Shown here piece after piece: positions 1-7,954 of a stretch of DNA of 64,000 bases. Source of the DNA: Streptomyces graminofaciens. Its GTDB lineage: Bacteria > Actinomycetota > Actinomycetes > Streptomycetales > Streptomycetaceae. A program made the position numbers and the translations under genes. Every line of letters begins with the position of its first letter. Within the stretch, counting starts at the first letter, position 1. Location of the stretch: assembly GCF_030294945.1 (NCBI RefSeq), contig NZ_AP018448.1, positions 5,362,001 to 5,426,000 of the forward strand, written 5' to 3'. Under the pieces are notes generated by a model. That model did no database searches. It worked only from the letters and a program-made list of their open reading frames with translations, and was not told the origin of the DNA.

Positions 1-1006
1 CGTCCGCGTCCTCGGAAGCGCTGACGATCACGACCTCGGCGCCGTCGTGGGCCGCCCCGTACAGCACCGCCTCGCGCAGGGGCCCGGGCGCCTCGTCGTC
101 CTCGTCCACGTCCTCGTCGGCGTCGAACAGCTCGTCCGGCTCCTCGTCGTCGAGCGGCTCGTCGTCGAGCGGCTCGTCGTCCTCCTCCTCGTCCTCGTAC
201 CACTCCTCCGCCGAGACGACGAACAGCGGCCGCAGCGCGCCCACGTCGTCGGAGGCGAAGACCTCCGTGGTCCCGTACGCGTCGTCGCGCGTCAGCACCC
301 GGAGCACCGGCACGGGCGCGCCGCGCAGCGCGGCGGCCCGACGGCGCCCCAGCCACCCGGAGAGCAGCGCGGTCACCCCCCAACCGATCACCAGCCAGCC
401 GACCAGCAGCGATATCAGCCGGTCGTCGGTGGCGTCCCAGAAGGACGCGGTGGCGATCAGCGCGGCACCGGGCACGGGCAGGAGCAGCCCCAGGCGGATG
501 AGGAACCGCCCGCGCCGCAGCGGCCCGGCCCCCTCCGGCACCGGCGCCGTCGCACCACCGGCCGCGTGCAGGGCACACCGCCGCTGCGCCCGGGCCCGGT
601 TCAGCCGCCACTCGACGGCGGCCCAGACGACGTTCACGAGGAGGAGCGCGGGCACGAGCACGGGGCCCAGACCGCCCGCGTGCCAGGCCAGTACGAGGGT
701 CAGCAGGGGCGCCGAGACGCGTACGGCCTCGGGGCGCACGAGGGCCCACACCAGGTGCAGCGGGAGCAGCGCGGCGAGGGCGGCGGGCACCCCGGCGAAG
801 ACGGCCAGCCACATCCCGCCGAGCAGGCCGACGAGGGCCACGCCGCCCACGTTCACCGAGCGTGCCCGGGCCGGCAGCCACCTCGGCGGCAGCGCCCGTG
901 TCCACGACCGCGCCGACTCACCGGTCCAGGCGGGGCAGCCCTCGGGCACGGCGGACTCGGGCAGCCGCCGCAAGGGCTGCTCCAGTGGTTCGGTACTCGT
1001 GCTCAT
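1..1006 (-). CDS. Membrane protein of unknown function with acidic tail (3' end outside window)
   Basis: The frame is open from ATG at 1006 to the window edge (at least 335 codons), so the C-terminus is missing. The protein starts MSTSTEPLEQ. It has about six hydrophobic segments: two pairs around residues 50-120, then one near 170-190 and one near 198-220. A strongly acidic stretch (EEWYEDEEEDDEPLDDEP and onward) follows at about residues 268-310. The acidic part is encoded by a 15-bp unit repeated in tandem at 143-157 and 158-172. I do not recognise the family and no function is assigned. It lies 232 bp downstream of the PH-like gene on the same strand. That gap shows no gene. Confidence 0.7.
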   Translation of the reverse strand, partial: MSTSTEPLEQPLRRLPESAVPEGCPAWTGESARSWTRALPPRWLPARARSVNVGGVALVGLLGGMWLAVFAGVPAALAALLPLHLVWALVRPEAVRVSAPLLTLVLAWHAGGLGPVLVPALLLVNVVWAAVEWRLNRARAQRRCALHAAGGATAPVPEGAGPLRRGRFLIRLGLLLPVPGAALIATASFWDATDDRLISLLVGWLVIGWGVTALLSGWLGRRRAAALRGAPVPVLRVLTRDDAYGTTEVFASDDVGALRPLFVVSAEEWYEDEEEDDEPLDDEPLDDEEPDELFDADEDVDEDDEAPGPLREAVLYGAAHDGAEVVIVSASEDAD

Positions 1007-1238
1007 GGCCACCCAGACTCTCGTAACCTCACAGTGGTGGCCCTCGGCACGACCCCACACGAACGCTCCCGCCCGCACGCTCCCACGGCAGGAAACCGCA
1101 GGAAGCTGTGAGCCCGCGGAAGCCACAGACAAACACAGACGCAGGCAGCGCATACAGCCCGCGAGGAGCTACAGCGCGCGCCGACCCCGCAGAAGGCAGC
1201 CCTGCGCCGCCCTCGACCCGGCAAGAACGGCCCGGGCC

Positions 1239-2075
1239 TCAGCCCAGCACGATCAGCACCGTGAGCAGCACGGCCCCCGCCGCCGCGGGCCCCATGACCT
1301 CCCAGGCCCACCGCACTCCGGGCTCGCCCTGCGCGCCCGGCGCCTGCGCCCGGGACTCCTGCAGTTCGCGCAGGTCGTTCATGATCTGGTCACCGGCGGC
1401 GCGCACGGGATCGCGGGTCACCAGGGACGTACGACCGCTGCTGTCTCCCTCGGCGGCCGCGCGGGCCTGCTGCCGGGCGGCGCGCTTGCGGGCGCGGAGC
1501 GAGACGGGGAGGGCCCAGAGCTGGTACTTGGTGCCGGCCTCGTCGATCACCTCGTTGGAATAGCCGGAGCGCAGCGCGGCGACGGCGCCCCAGGGCAGCT
1601 CGATCACCCGGAACGGGTTGCGGATCCGCAGCCGGTCCGTGTTCGCGAAGACGGCCGGGCGCAGCGAGAAGGCGACCACCAGCGGCACGACCAGCAGGAT
1701 CGACGCCAGCGCCAGCCAGGGCGTACGCCCCTCGCCCCTGACCACCGCGTCCCCACCGATCCAGGCGATGATCCCGAGCAGCATCACCCCGCCCACGATC
1801 CCGGCGGAGGAACGATGCACCTGGTCCTGGTACACGGGCTCCGCCGACGCGGCGGACGCAGACGGCTTCGCGGCTCGCGCGGGCTGCGAGGACTTCGGGG
1901 ACTTCGAGGGGTCCGAAGACTTCGAGAGGTCCGAAGACTTCGAGAGGTCCGAAGACTTCGAAGGCTCCGAGGACTGCGGAGCCTGAGACGCGCTCGACGA
2001 CGCCGAAGCCGCGGAGCGCCTCTTCCTGGGCTCCGGCTGCTGCTCGGGCGACGACGGCTGGTCCGGGGTGGTCAT
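1239..2075 (-). CDS. PH domain-like membrane protein with Ser/Lys-rich N-terminus
   Basis: This is a 278-residue protein. Residues 1-80 are low complexity (Ser, Lys, Asp, Pro, Ala), including three copies of a six-residue SKSSDL-type repeat. Two membrane segments follow at about 92-112 and 121-140. A module (NTDRLRIRNPFRVIELPWGAVAAL) with the look of bacterial PH domains comes next, and a last hydrophobic segment lies at the C-terminus (WEVMGPAAAGAVLLTVLIVL). Proteins of this layout are common in Streptomyces and usually called PH domain-containing; the role is unknown. ATG at 2075 is the natural start. The gene is divergent from deoC. Confidence 0.75.
   Translation of the reverse strand: MTTPDQPSSPEQQPEPRKRRSAASASSSASQAPQSSEPSKSSDLSKSSDLSKSSDPSKSPKSSQPARAAKPSASAASAEPVYQDQVHRSSAGIVGGVMLLGIIAWIGGDAVVRGEGRTPWLALASILLVVPLVVAFSLRPAVFANTDRLRIRNPFRVIELPWGAVAALRSGYSNEVIDEAGTKYQLWALPVSLRARKRAARQQARAAAEGDSSGRTSLVTRDPVRAAGDQIMNDLRELQESRAQAPGAQGEPGVRWAWEVMGPAAAGAVLLTVLIVLG
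1911..1964 (+). repeat. Three tandem 18-bp units in the PH-protein gene
   Basis: The unit GTCCGAAGACTTCGAGAG occurs at 1911-1928 and 1929-1946, and a third copy differing only at its end lies at 1947-1964. On the coding strand the units give a six-residue Ser/Lys/Asp repeat in the cytosolic N-terminus. Copy number probably varies between strains by slippage. Confidence 0.85.
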
Positions 2076-2157
2076 GCCCCCGATTCTGCCTGACGCCCGC
2101 CGCCCCGCTCATGCGCGGTGGCGCAGTCCAGGATGAGCGCCGGGGGGTGTACAGCCG

Positions 2158-2169
2158 CTACGCGCGTAG
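2158..2169. promoter_or_regulatory. Palindromic operator upstream of deoC
   Basis: CTACGCGCGTAG is a perfect 12-bp palindrome ending 13 bp before the deoC GTG. The same word stands before adenosine deaminase and the nucleoside ABC operon, and a 10/12 variant stands before both BmpA-type lipoprotein genes. One base after it lies TATGCT, a plausible -10 element, six bases before the GTG, so a bound repressor would cover the promoter. The regulator is not identifiable in this window. Confidence 0.75.
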
Positions 2170-2182
2170 ATATGCTCGTCTG

Positions 2183-3139
2183 GTGACCATGCCCATTGCT
2201 GCACCCCACGCTCTAGCTGACGTCACCGCGTCCGACAGCACGCTGCGCCGCTTCCTCCACGGACTGCCCGGCGTCGACGCGGTCGGCCTCGAGGCGCGCG
2301 CCGCCTCGCTCGGCACCCGTTCCATCAAGACGACCGCCAAGGCGTACGCCATCGACCTGGCCATCTCCATGGTCGACCTGACGACGCTGGAAGGCGCGGA
2401 CACCCCGGGCAAGGTCCGGGCGCTCGGCGCCAAGGCGGTCCGCCCCGACCCGACCGACCGTACGGCCCCCGCGACCGCGGCCGTCTGTGTCTACCCCGAC
2501 ATGGTGGCCACCGCCAAGGAGGCCGTCGCCGGCTCCACGGTGAAGGTCGCCTCGGTCGCCACCGCCTTCCCGGCGGGCCGCGCCCCGCTCGCGGTCAAGC
2601 TGGCCGACGTCCGCGAGGCGGTGGCCGCCGGCGCCGACGAGATCGACATGGTCATCGACCGCGGGGCCTTCCTCGCGGGCGGCTACATGAAGGTGTACGA
2701 CGAGATCGTCGCCGTGAAGGAGGCCTCGGGGGCGGCTCGCCTCAAGGTCATCTTCGAGACGGGCGAGCTGTCGACGTACGACAACATCCGGCGCGCGAGC
2801 TGGCTCGGCATGCTGGCGGGCGCCGACTTCATCAAGACGTCGACCGGCAAGGTCGCCGTCAACGCCACCCCGGCGAACACACTGCTGATGCTGGAAGCCG
2901 TACGCGACTTCCGCGCCCAGACCGGTGTCCAGGTCGGCGTGAAGCCGGCCGGCGGCATCCGCACGACCAAGGACGCGATCAAGTTCCTGGTCCTGGTCAA
3001 CGAGACCGCCGGCGAGGACTGGCTGGACAACCACTGGTTCCGCTTCGGCGCCTCCTCGCTCCTCAACGACCTGCTGATGCAGCGCCAGAAGCTCGCCACG
3101 GGCCGCTACTCCGGCCCCGACTACGTGACGGTGGACTGA
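2183..3139 (+). CDS. deoC: Deoxyribose-phosphate aldolase
   Basis: DeoC cleaves 2-deoxyribose-5-phosphate to acetaldehyde and glyceraldehyde-3-phosphate in deoxynucleoside catabolism. The 318-residue product shows the class I aldolase pattern: Schiff-base lysine in FIKTSTGK, EIDMVID near the active site, and KPAGGIRT with the second lysine. The frame is open further upstream, but I choose GTG 2183 (ATG 2189 also possible). The upstream part runs through the operator and has no ribosome site. No Shine-Dalgarno lies before 2183 either, and TATGCT six bases upstream suggests a leaderless mRNA. Two aldehyde dehydrogenase-type genes follow at 5 bp, which fits disposal of the acetaldehyde. Confidence 0.95.
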   Translation: MTMPIAAPHALADVTASDSTLRRFLHGLPGVDAVGLEARAASLGTRSIKTTAKAYAIDLAISMVDLTTLEGADTPGKVRALGAKAVRPDPTDRTAPATAAVCVYPDMVATAKEAVAGSTVKVASVATAFPAGRAPLAVKLADVREAVAAGADEIDMVIDRGAFLAGGYMKVYDEIVAVKEASGAARLKVIFETGELSTYDNIRRASWLGMLAGADFIKTSTGKVAVNATPANTLLMLEAVRDFRAQTGVQVGVKPAGGIRTTKDAIKFLVLVNETAGEDWLDNHWFRFGASSLLNDLLMQRQKLATGRYSGPDYVTVD

Positions 3140-3144
3140 TCACC

Positions 3145-4581
3145 ATGGCACCCGTATTCGATTACGCACCCGCCCCCGAGTCCCGCTCGATCGTCGACAT
3201 CGCGCCCTCGTACGGCCTGTTCATCGACGGCGAGTTCACGGAGGCGGCGGACGGCAGGGTCTTCAAGACCGTGAGCCCCTCCTCCGAGGAGGTCCTCTCC
3301 GAGATCGCCCAGGCGGGCGAGGCGGACGTGGACCGTGCGGTGAAGGCCGCCCGCAAGGCCTTCCAGCAGTGGTCCGCACTGCCCGGCTCCGAGCGCGCGA
3401 AGTACCTCTTCCGTATCGCCCGCATCATCCAGGAGCGCAGCCGTGAGCTGGCGGTCCTTGAGACGCTGGACAACGGCAAGCCCATCAAGGAGACGCGCGA
3501 CGCCGACCTCCCCCTGGTCGCCGCCCACTTCTTCTACTACGCGGGCTGGGCCGACAAGCTGGAGCACGCCGGTTTCGGCACGTCACCGAAGCCGCTGGGG
3601 GTGGCGGGCCAGGTCATCCCCTGGAACTTCCCCCTGCTGATGCTGGCCTGGAAGATCGCCCCGGCACTGGCGACGGGCAACACGGTGGTGCTGAAGCCCG
3701 CCGAGACGACCCCGCTCTCCGCCCTGTTCTTCGCGGACATCTGCCGCCAGGCGGGCCTGCCCAAGGGCGTCGTCAACATCCTCCCGGGTTACGGCGACAC
3801 GGGCGCCGCGCTCGTCGCGCACCCGGACGTGAACAAGGTGGCCTTCACCGGTTCCACGGCGGTCGGCAAGGAGATCGCGAAGACGGTCGCCGGCACCCGC
3901 AAGAAGGTCACGCTCGAACTGGGCGGCAAGGGCGCCAACATCGTCTTCGACGACGCCCCCATCGACCAGGCCGTCGAGGGCATCGTCAACGGCATCTTCT
4001 TCAACCAGGGCCAGGTCTGCTGCGCGGGCAGCCGTCTGCTGGTCCAGGAGTCGATCCAGGACGAGCTGCTGGACTCCCTGAAGCGCAGGCTCGCGACGCT
4101 CCGCCTCGGCGACCCGCTGGACAAGAACACGGACATCGGCGCGATCAACTCCGAGGAGCAGCTCACCCGGATCACCTCGCTCGTCGAGCGCGGCGAGGCC
4201 GAGGGCGCCGAGCGCTGGTCCCCGGCCTGCGAGATCCCGTCCGCCGGCTACTGGTTCGCCCCGACGCTCTTCACGAACGTCACCCAGGCGCACGCCATCG
4301 CCCGCGACGAGATCTTCGGCCCGGTCCTGTCCGTCCTCACCTTCCGCACCCCGGACGAGGCCGTCGCCAAGGCCAACAACAGCCAGTACGGCCTGTCGGC
4401 GGGCATCTGGACGGAGAAGGGGTCGCGGATCCTCGCCGTGGCGAGCAAGCTCCGCGCGGGCGTCATCTGGTCCAACACGTTCAACAAGTTCGACCCGACC
4501 TCGCCGTTCGGCGGTTACAAGGAGTCGGGCTTCGGCCGCGAGGGCGGCCGCCACGGCCTGGAGGCGTACCTCGATGTCTGA
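3145..4581 (+). CDS. Aldehyde dehydrogenase family protein (catalytic)
   Basis: This 478-residue protein has the full ALDH fold. The Rossmann signature PWNFPLLMLAWKIAPAL and the NAD site FTGSTAVGK are present. The catalytic Glu is in LELGGKG, the nucleophilic Cys is in GQVCCAGSR, and EIFGPVL lies near the C-terminus. It is probably NAD(P)-dependent oxidation of an aldehyde; acetaldehyde from DeoC is the contextual guess. It starts 5 bp after deoC and overlaps the next gene by 8 bp, so all three are co-transcribed. Together with the shorter neighbour it resembles an ALDH16-type two-domain enzyme split in two (inference). Confidence 0.93.
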   Translation: MAPVFDYAPAPESRSIVDIAPSYGLFIDGEFTEAADGRVFKTVSPSSEEVLSEIAQAGEADVDRAVKAARKAFQQWSALPGSERAKYLFRIARIIQERSRELAVLETLDNGKPIKETRDADLPLVAAHFFYYAGWADKLEHAGFGTSPKPLGVAGQVIPWNFPLLMLAWKIAPALATGNTVVLKPAETTPLSALFFADICRQAGLPKGVVNILPGYGDTGAALVAHPDVNKVAFTGSTAVGKEIAKTVAGTRKKVTLELGGKGANIVFDDAPIDQAVEGIVNGIFFNQGQVCCAGSRLLVQESIQDELLDSLKRRLATLRLGDPLDKNTDIGAINSEEQLTRITSLVERGEAEGAERWSPACEIPSAGYWFAPTLFTNVTQAHAIARDEIFGPVLSVLTFRTPDEAVAKANNSQYGLSAGIWTEKGSRILAVASKLRAGVIWSNTFNKFDPTSPFGGYKESGFGREGGRHGLEAYLDV

Positions 4582-5461
4582 CGAACGACTTTCCGTCTTC
4601 AAGACCTACAAGCTGTACGTGGGCGGGAAGTTCCCGCGTTCCGAGAGCGGCCGGGTGTATGAGGTGACCGACTCAAAGGACAACTGGCTGGCGAACGCGC
4701 CCCTTTCCTCCCGCAAGGACGCCCGTGACGCGGTGGTCGCCGCCCGCAAGGCGTTCGGGGCATGGTCCGGCACGACCGCGTACAACCGGGGCCAGGTCCT
4801 CTACCGCATCGCCGAGATGCTTCAGGGCCGCCGCGACCAGTACGTCCGTGAAGTGGCCGACGCGGAGGGCCTCTCCAAGTCCAAGGCCGCCGCCCAGGTG
4901 GACGCGGCGATCGACCGCTGGGTCTGGTACGCGGGCTGGACCGACAAGATCGCCCAGGTGGTCGGCGGCGCGAACCCGGTGGCGGGCCCGTACTTCAACC
5001 TCTCCTCCCCCGAGCCGACCGGCGTCGTCGCCGTCCTGGCCCCTCAGGAGTCGTCCTTCCTGGGCCTGGTCTCGGTGATCGCCCCGGTGATCGCGACGGG
5101 CAACACGGCGATCGTGGTGGCCTCGGAGAAGTCCCCGCTCCCGGCCCTCTCGCTCGGCGAGGTCCTGGCCACCTCCGACCTCCCCGGCGGCGTGGTCAAC
5201 ATCCTCTCCGGCCGTACGGCGGAGATCGCGACCCCGCTCGCCGCCCACCAGGACGTCAACGCGATCGACCTGGCCGGCGCGGACGAGATCCTGGCGAAGG
5301 AGCTGGAGATCGCGGCCGCGGACAACCTGAAGCGCGTCCTCCGTCCACAGCCTGTGGATTACATCGCGACCCCCGGGATCGACCGGATGACGGCGTTCCT
5401 GGAGACGAAGACGGTGTGGCACCCGACGGGATCGCTGGGGGCGTCGGGCTCGTCGTACTGA
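4574..5461 (+). CDS. Short ALDH-like protein without catalytic cysteine
   Basis: The 295-residue product aligns with the N-terminal and NAD-binding part of aldehyde dehydrogenases (YNRGQVLYRIAEML, PTGVVAVLAPQESSFLGLVSVI, ATGNTAIVVASEKSPLPAL, GGVVNILSG). The NAD-site motif is degenerate and the segment carrying the active-site Cys is absent. The reading frame is intact and ends cleanly with GSLGASGSSY. This is not a random truncation pattern, so I read it as a non-catalytic partner rather than a pseudogene. It overlaps the catalytic ALDH gene by 8 bp. ALDH16 proteins combine a catalytic ALDH domain with a shorter inactive one, and the two lengths here (478 + 295) would fit such a pair. Confidence 0.85.
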   Translation: MSDERLSVFKTYKLYVGGKFPRSESGRVYEVTDSKDNWLANAPLSSRKDARDAVVAARKAFGAWSGTTAYNRGQVLYRIAEMLQGRRDQYVREVADAEGLSKSKAAAQVDAAIDRWVWYAGWTDKIAQVVGGANPVAGPYFNLSSPEPTGVVAVLAPQESSFLGLVSVIAPVIATGNTAIVVASEKSPLPALSLGEVLATSDLPGGVVNILSGRTAEIATPLAAHQDVNAIDLAGADEILAKELEIAAADNLKRVLRPQPVDYIATPGIDRMTAFLETKTVWHPTGSLGASGSSY

Positions 5462-5475
5462 GCTCCCGCAATCGG

Positions 5476-5511
5476 CGCGGGGCTGTGCCGCATGTGCGGC
5501 ACAGCCCCGCG
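5476..5511. terminator. Bidirectional terminator hairpin after deoC operon
   Basis: A nearly perfect inverted repeat has arms at 5476-5492 and 5495-5511 (CGCGGGGCTGTGCCGCA) with a minimal loop. It lies between two convergent genes and can serve both. Confidence 0.8.
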
Positions 5512-5520
5512 GCAGTCCTC

Positions 5521-5925
5521 TCAGCCCTGCCGGCCCCTCACCGCCTGCCCCACCACCGGCATGCTCCCGACCGACGACGCCTGCGCCACCGGCCCCGTCA
5601 GCGACCGCGAAGCGAGCGGCTTGAAGTCGGCCATCTGCGTGGCCACCCCGTTGTCGAGGGGGTCCACGCCCGTGCCCGCCAGCGGGTTGGGCTTGAGGCC
5701 CGCGACCGGGCCCGTGGTGTACCCGACGGTCCCCGTGACTGCCCGGAGACCCGCCTGTGGGTTGACGTTGCCGGGTGAAAGGTTCCGGCCGCCCATCACG
5801 TCGACGGCCTGGGCGCCGGCGGCGGCGGCCGTGCCGGCGCCCGCGCCGAGCGCGACACCGGCGGTCGTGACGGCCAGCAGCGCGCGTCGGGCGGTGGGGT
5901 TCTTGGGAGCCGAGTGTCGGGCCAT
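5521..5925 (-). CDS. Small secreted protein of unknown function
   Basis: The 134-residue product begins MARHSAPKNPTARRALLAVT and has a Sec-type signal peptide ending near AGTAAAAGA (residues 1-35). The remainder is rich in Gly, Pro and Ala. I prefer ATG 5925 because it places the signal peptide at the N-terminus; the frame stays open upstream to 6054. Streptomyces genomes often carry such proteins, sometimes named ATP-binding without visible basis. I see no nucleotide-binding motif. A second protein of this kind is at 12039-12401. Confidence 0.7.
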   Translation of the reverse strand: MARHSAPKNPTARRALLAVTTAGVALGAGAGTAAAAGAQAVDVMGGRNLSPGNVNPQAGLRAVTGTVGYTTGPVAGLKPNPLAGTGVDPLDNGVATQMADFKPLASRSLTGPVAQASSVGSMPVVGQAVRGRQG

Positions 5926-6065
5926 CAGTGATGCCACTTTCTGCTGCGAAAATGATCCACCGAATGTAATCGATGTGACACACAGGGTAGTTGAGATGTG
6001 ATGTGCGCTCCAACGGCGACCCGCCGTCTCGGCGAGAGCCGATCCATGCCTCACACTGGTCTCTC

Positions 6066-6695
6066 GTGAGTTCGCATCCCCCGATACCGACCCGGGTCGT
6101 TCTGATGTCCGGTCCGTCCGGCTCAGGCAAATCCCTCCTCGCCGCCCGCTCCGGCCTGCCCGTGCTGCGGCTCGACGACTTCTACAAGGAGGGCGACGAC
6201 CCGACGCTGCCGCTGGTGGAGGGCAGTTCGGACATCGACTGGGACCACCCGCAGTCGTGGGACGCGGACGCGGCCGTCGCCGCCATCGAGGAGCTGTGCC
6301 GCACGGGCCGTACGACGGTCCCGACGTACGACATCTCGCTGAGCGCCCGTACGGGCGCGGAGGCGCTGTACATCGAGCGGACGCCGCTGTTCATCGCGGA
6401 GGGCATCTTCGCCGCCGAGATCGTCGGACGCTGCCGCGAAGTGGACGTCCTGGCCGACGCCCTGTGTCTGACGCGCGGGCCGGTCAAGACGTTCCGCCGC
6501 CGCTTTCTGCGCGATCTGCGGGAGGGCCGCAAGTCGGTGCCGTTCCTGTTGCGGCGCGGCTGGCGGCTGATGCGCCAGGAGCGTTCGATCGTGGCCCGCC
6601 AGACGGCACTGGGCGCCCACCCCTGCGACAAGGACGAGGCCCTGGGCCGCCTGGCCGCGGCCGCCGCGGGCCGCTGCGCCAAGGCGACGGCGTAG
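6066..6695 (+). CDS. udk: Uridine kinase-like P-loop kinase
   Basis: The 209-residue product has the Walker A motif GPSGSGKS near the N-terminus, the RLDDFYKEG segment typical of uridine kinase/phosphoribulokinase-type enzymes, DWDHPQSWD, a basic lid region (RRRFLRDLREGRKS) and no other domain. It probably phosphorylates uridine or cytidine, which fits the nucleoside theme, but the substrate is inferred. GTG at 6066 is chosen as start because the upstream 25 codons have no homology-like content. No copy of the nucleoside operator lies in front. Confidence 0.8.
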   Translation: MSSHPPIPTRVVLMSGPSGSGKSLLAARSGLPVLRLDDFYKEGDDPTLPLVEGSSDIDWDHPQSWDADAAVAAIEELCRTGRTTVPTYDISLSARTGAEALYIERTPLFIAEGIFAAEIVGRCREVDVLADALCLTRGPVKTFRRRFLRDLREGRKSVPFLLRRGWRLMRQERSIVARQTALGAHPCDKDEALGRLAAAAAGRCAKATA

Positions 6696-6725
6696 CCCCG
6701 CAGCCCCGAAGGCGTACGCACAAAA

Positions 6726-6766
6726 AAGCGGGACTGGACGGACCCCCCGGCCCTCCAGTCCCGCTT
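6726..6766 (+). terminator. Terminator downstream of uridine kinase
   Basis: A 13-bp perfect stem AAGCGGGACTGGA (6726-6738) pairs with TCCAGTCCCGCTT (6754-6766) around a 15-nt loop. An A-run precedes it, so on the opposite strand it would also have a T-run and could stop sigQ transcripts. Confidence 0.8.
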
Positions 6767-6896
6767 CCCCCGTGTCCCCCGTGGTCCCCCGTGACCCCCG
6801 TGGGCTTTCCCCCGCTTCCCCCCGAGCCGTCGCGCCGGCACTCCCCCGCGCCACCGTGACGGCCCCTCGTTCCCCCGCACTCCCCCGTGCTCCCCC
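6767..6896 (-). other. Two G-quadruplex-type motifs downstream of sigQ
   Basis: The + strand holds four CCCCC runs with 4-5 nt spacers at 6767-6799. Another four C-runs with exactly 5-nt spacers lie at 6863-6896. On the sigQ transcript strand these are G-runs of the G4 type, just after the sigQ stop. No gene is seen in 6696-6920. Confidence 0.6.
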
Positions 6897-6920
6897 GTTA
6901 CTTGCTTCCCCCACAGACCC

Positions 6921-7679
6921 TCAGGCGACAAGCTCCCCGAAGGACTCCTCCTCGTCACGGCCGAAGCTGAGGACCTCGTCCTCGCGCAGCCGACGGAGCG
7001 ACCGCCAGATGCTGGACTTCACCGTGCCGACACTGATGTCGAGGATCTCCGCGATCTCCGGGTCCGTGCGGCCCTCGTAGTAACGAAGGACCAGCATCGT
7101 CCGCTGGAGTTCGGGAAGGCGGGCGAGCGCCTGCCACAGGACGGCGCGCAGTTCGGTGCCGCGCATCGCGTCCGTGTCACCGGCGGTCTCCGGCAGTTCC
7201 TCGGTCGGGTACTCGTTCAGCTTGCGGCGCCGCCACGCGCTGATGTGCAGATTGGTCATCGTGCGGCGGAGGTAGCCCCCGACCGCGGCCTTGTCGCTGA
7301 TCCGCTCCCACGCCCTGTACGTCGAGAACAGGGCGCTCTGGAGCAGGTCTTCGGCCTCGAAGCGGTCGCCGGTCAGGTGGTAGGCGGTTGCGTACAGGGA
7401 GGCACGACGCTCCTGGACGTAGGCGGTGAACTCCGCCTCCGACACAGAACGGCGTTCCCCCGTGCCCTCCCCGTACGCTGCCCCCGTTCCCCCGTGGGCA
7501 ACCCCCGTGTTGCTTCCCCCCACATGAGCGTCAACCACCGTCATGTACGCGGCGTGCTGACGCCCGGTGCCGCGAGCGCACCCCCGCCCGCTCACGGCAC
7601 CGGACTTCTCCGCGCTCCGGACGACGTCGTGGAGACGCGTGACAACTGCGCTAGTGCTGGTGCTGTGCAGCGTGTTCAT
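6921..7679 (-). CDS. sigQ: ECF sigma factor SigQ (SigE family)
   Basis: The 252-residue product carries sigma region 2 (FTAYVQERRASLYATAYHLTGDRFEAEDLLQSAL with the TYRAWERI helix) and region 4 (LPELQRTMLVLRYYEGRTDPEIAEILDISVGTVKSSIWRSL). The first 85 residues are an unstructured Gly/Thr-rich extension. The start MNTLHSTSTSAVV at 7679 follows a G-rich ribosome site. In S. coelicolor sigQ is divergent from afsQ1-afsQ2 and is a direct AfsQ1 target; the arrangement here is identical. The gene and its downstream DNA are unusually rich in CCCCCGTG-like repeats. Confidence 0.9.
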   Translation of the reverse strand: MNTLHSTSTSAVVTRLHDVVRSAEKSGAVSGRGCARGTGRQHAAYMTVVDAHVGGSNTGVAHGGTGAAYGEGTGERRSVSEAEFTAYVQERRASLYATAYHLTGDRFEAEDLLQSALFSTYRAWERISDKAAVGGYLRRTMTNLHISAWRRRKLNEYPTEELPETAGDTDAMRGTELRAVLWQALARLPELQRTMLVLRYYEGRTDPEIAEILDISVGTVKSSIWRSLRRLREDEVLSFGRDEEESFGELVA

Positions 7680-7798
7680 CTTGCGCCCCCCGTCGTGGAG
7701 TTCCGGTTGTTCGTCCGCCCTGTCGTGCTGTCGGGCGGCGCTTCCTTGCCTGTGCCGAAAAGATTGCCCGGCCACCTTCATGGCCGTGTCCGCCGACT

Positions 7799-7814
7799 GT
7801 CACAGACCTGTCAC
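7799..7814. promoter_or_regulatory. AfsQ1-type binding box
   Basis: GTCAC-AGACCT-GTCAC is a direct repeat with six-base spacing in the divergent sigQ/afsQ1 promoter region. Its complement is GTGAC-N6-GTGAC, which matches the AfsQ1 consensus GTnAC-N6-GTnAC described for S. coelicolor. Confidence 0.8.
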
Positions 7815-7954
7815 AGGGGTTCACCCCAATCAACTCACAGGGTGATCACAGAGAAGAGTCGTACGGCTACGCGAACGACACGATCATGTGCGGGTGTCGG
7901 GTGGGAGCGCTCCAACGGTCGATTCGGCGCCATGGCATGGGCCAGAATGAGCCC

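Noticed and set aside
1911..1964. Short tandem repeats as a CRISPR array
   Set aside because: Units are contiguous, in frame and protein-coding; no spacers or cas genes exist in the window.
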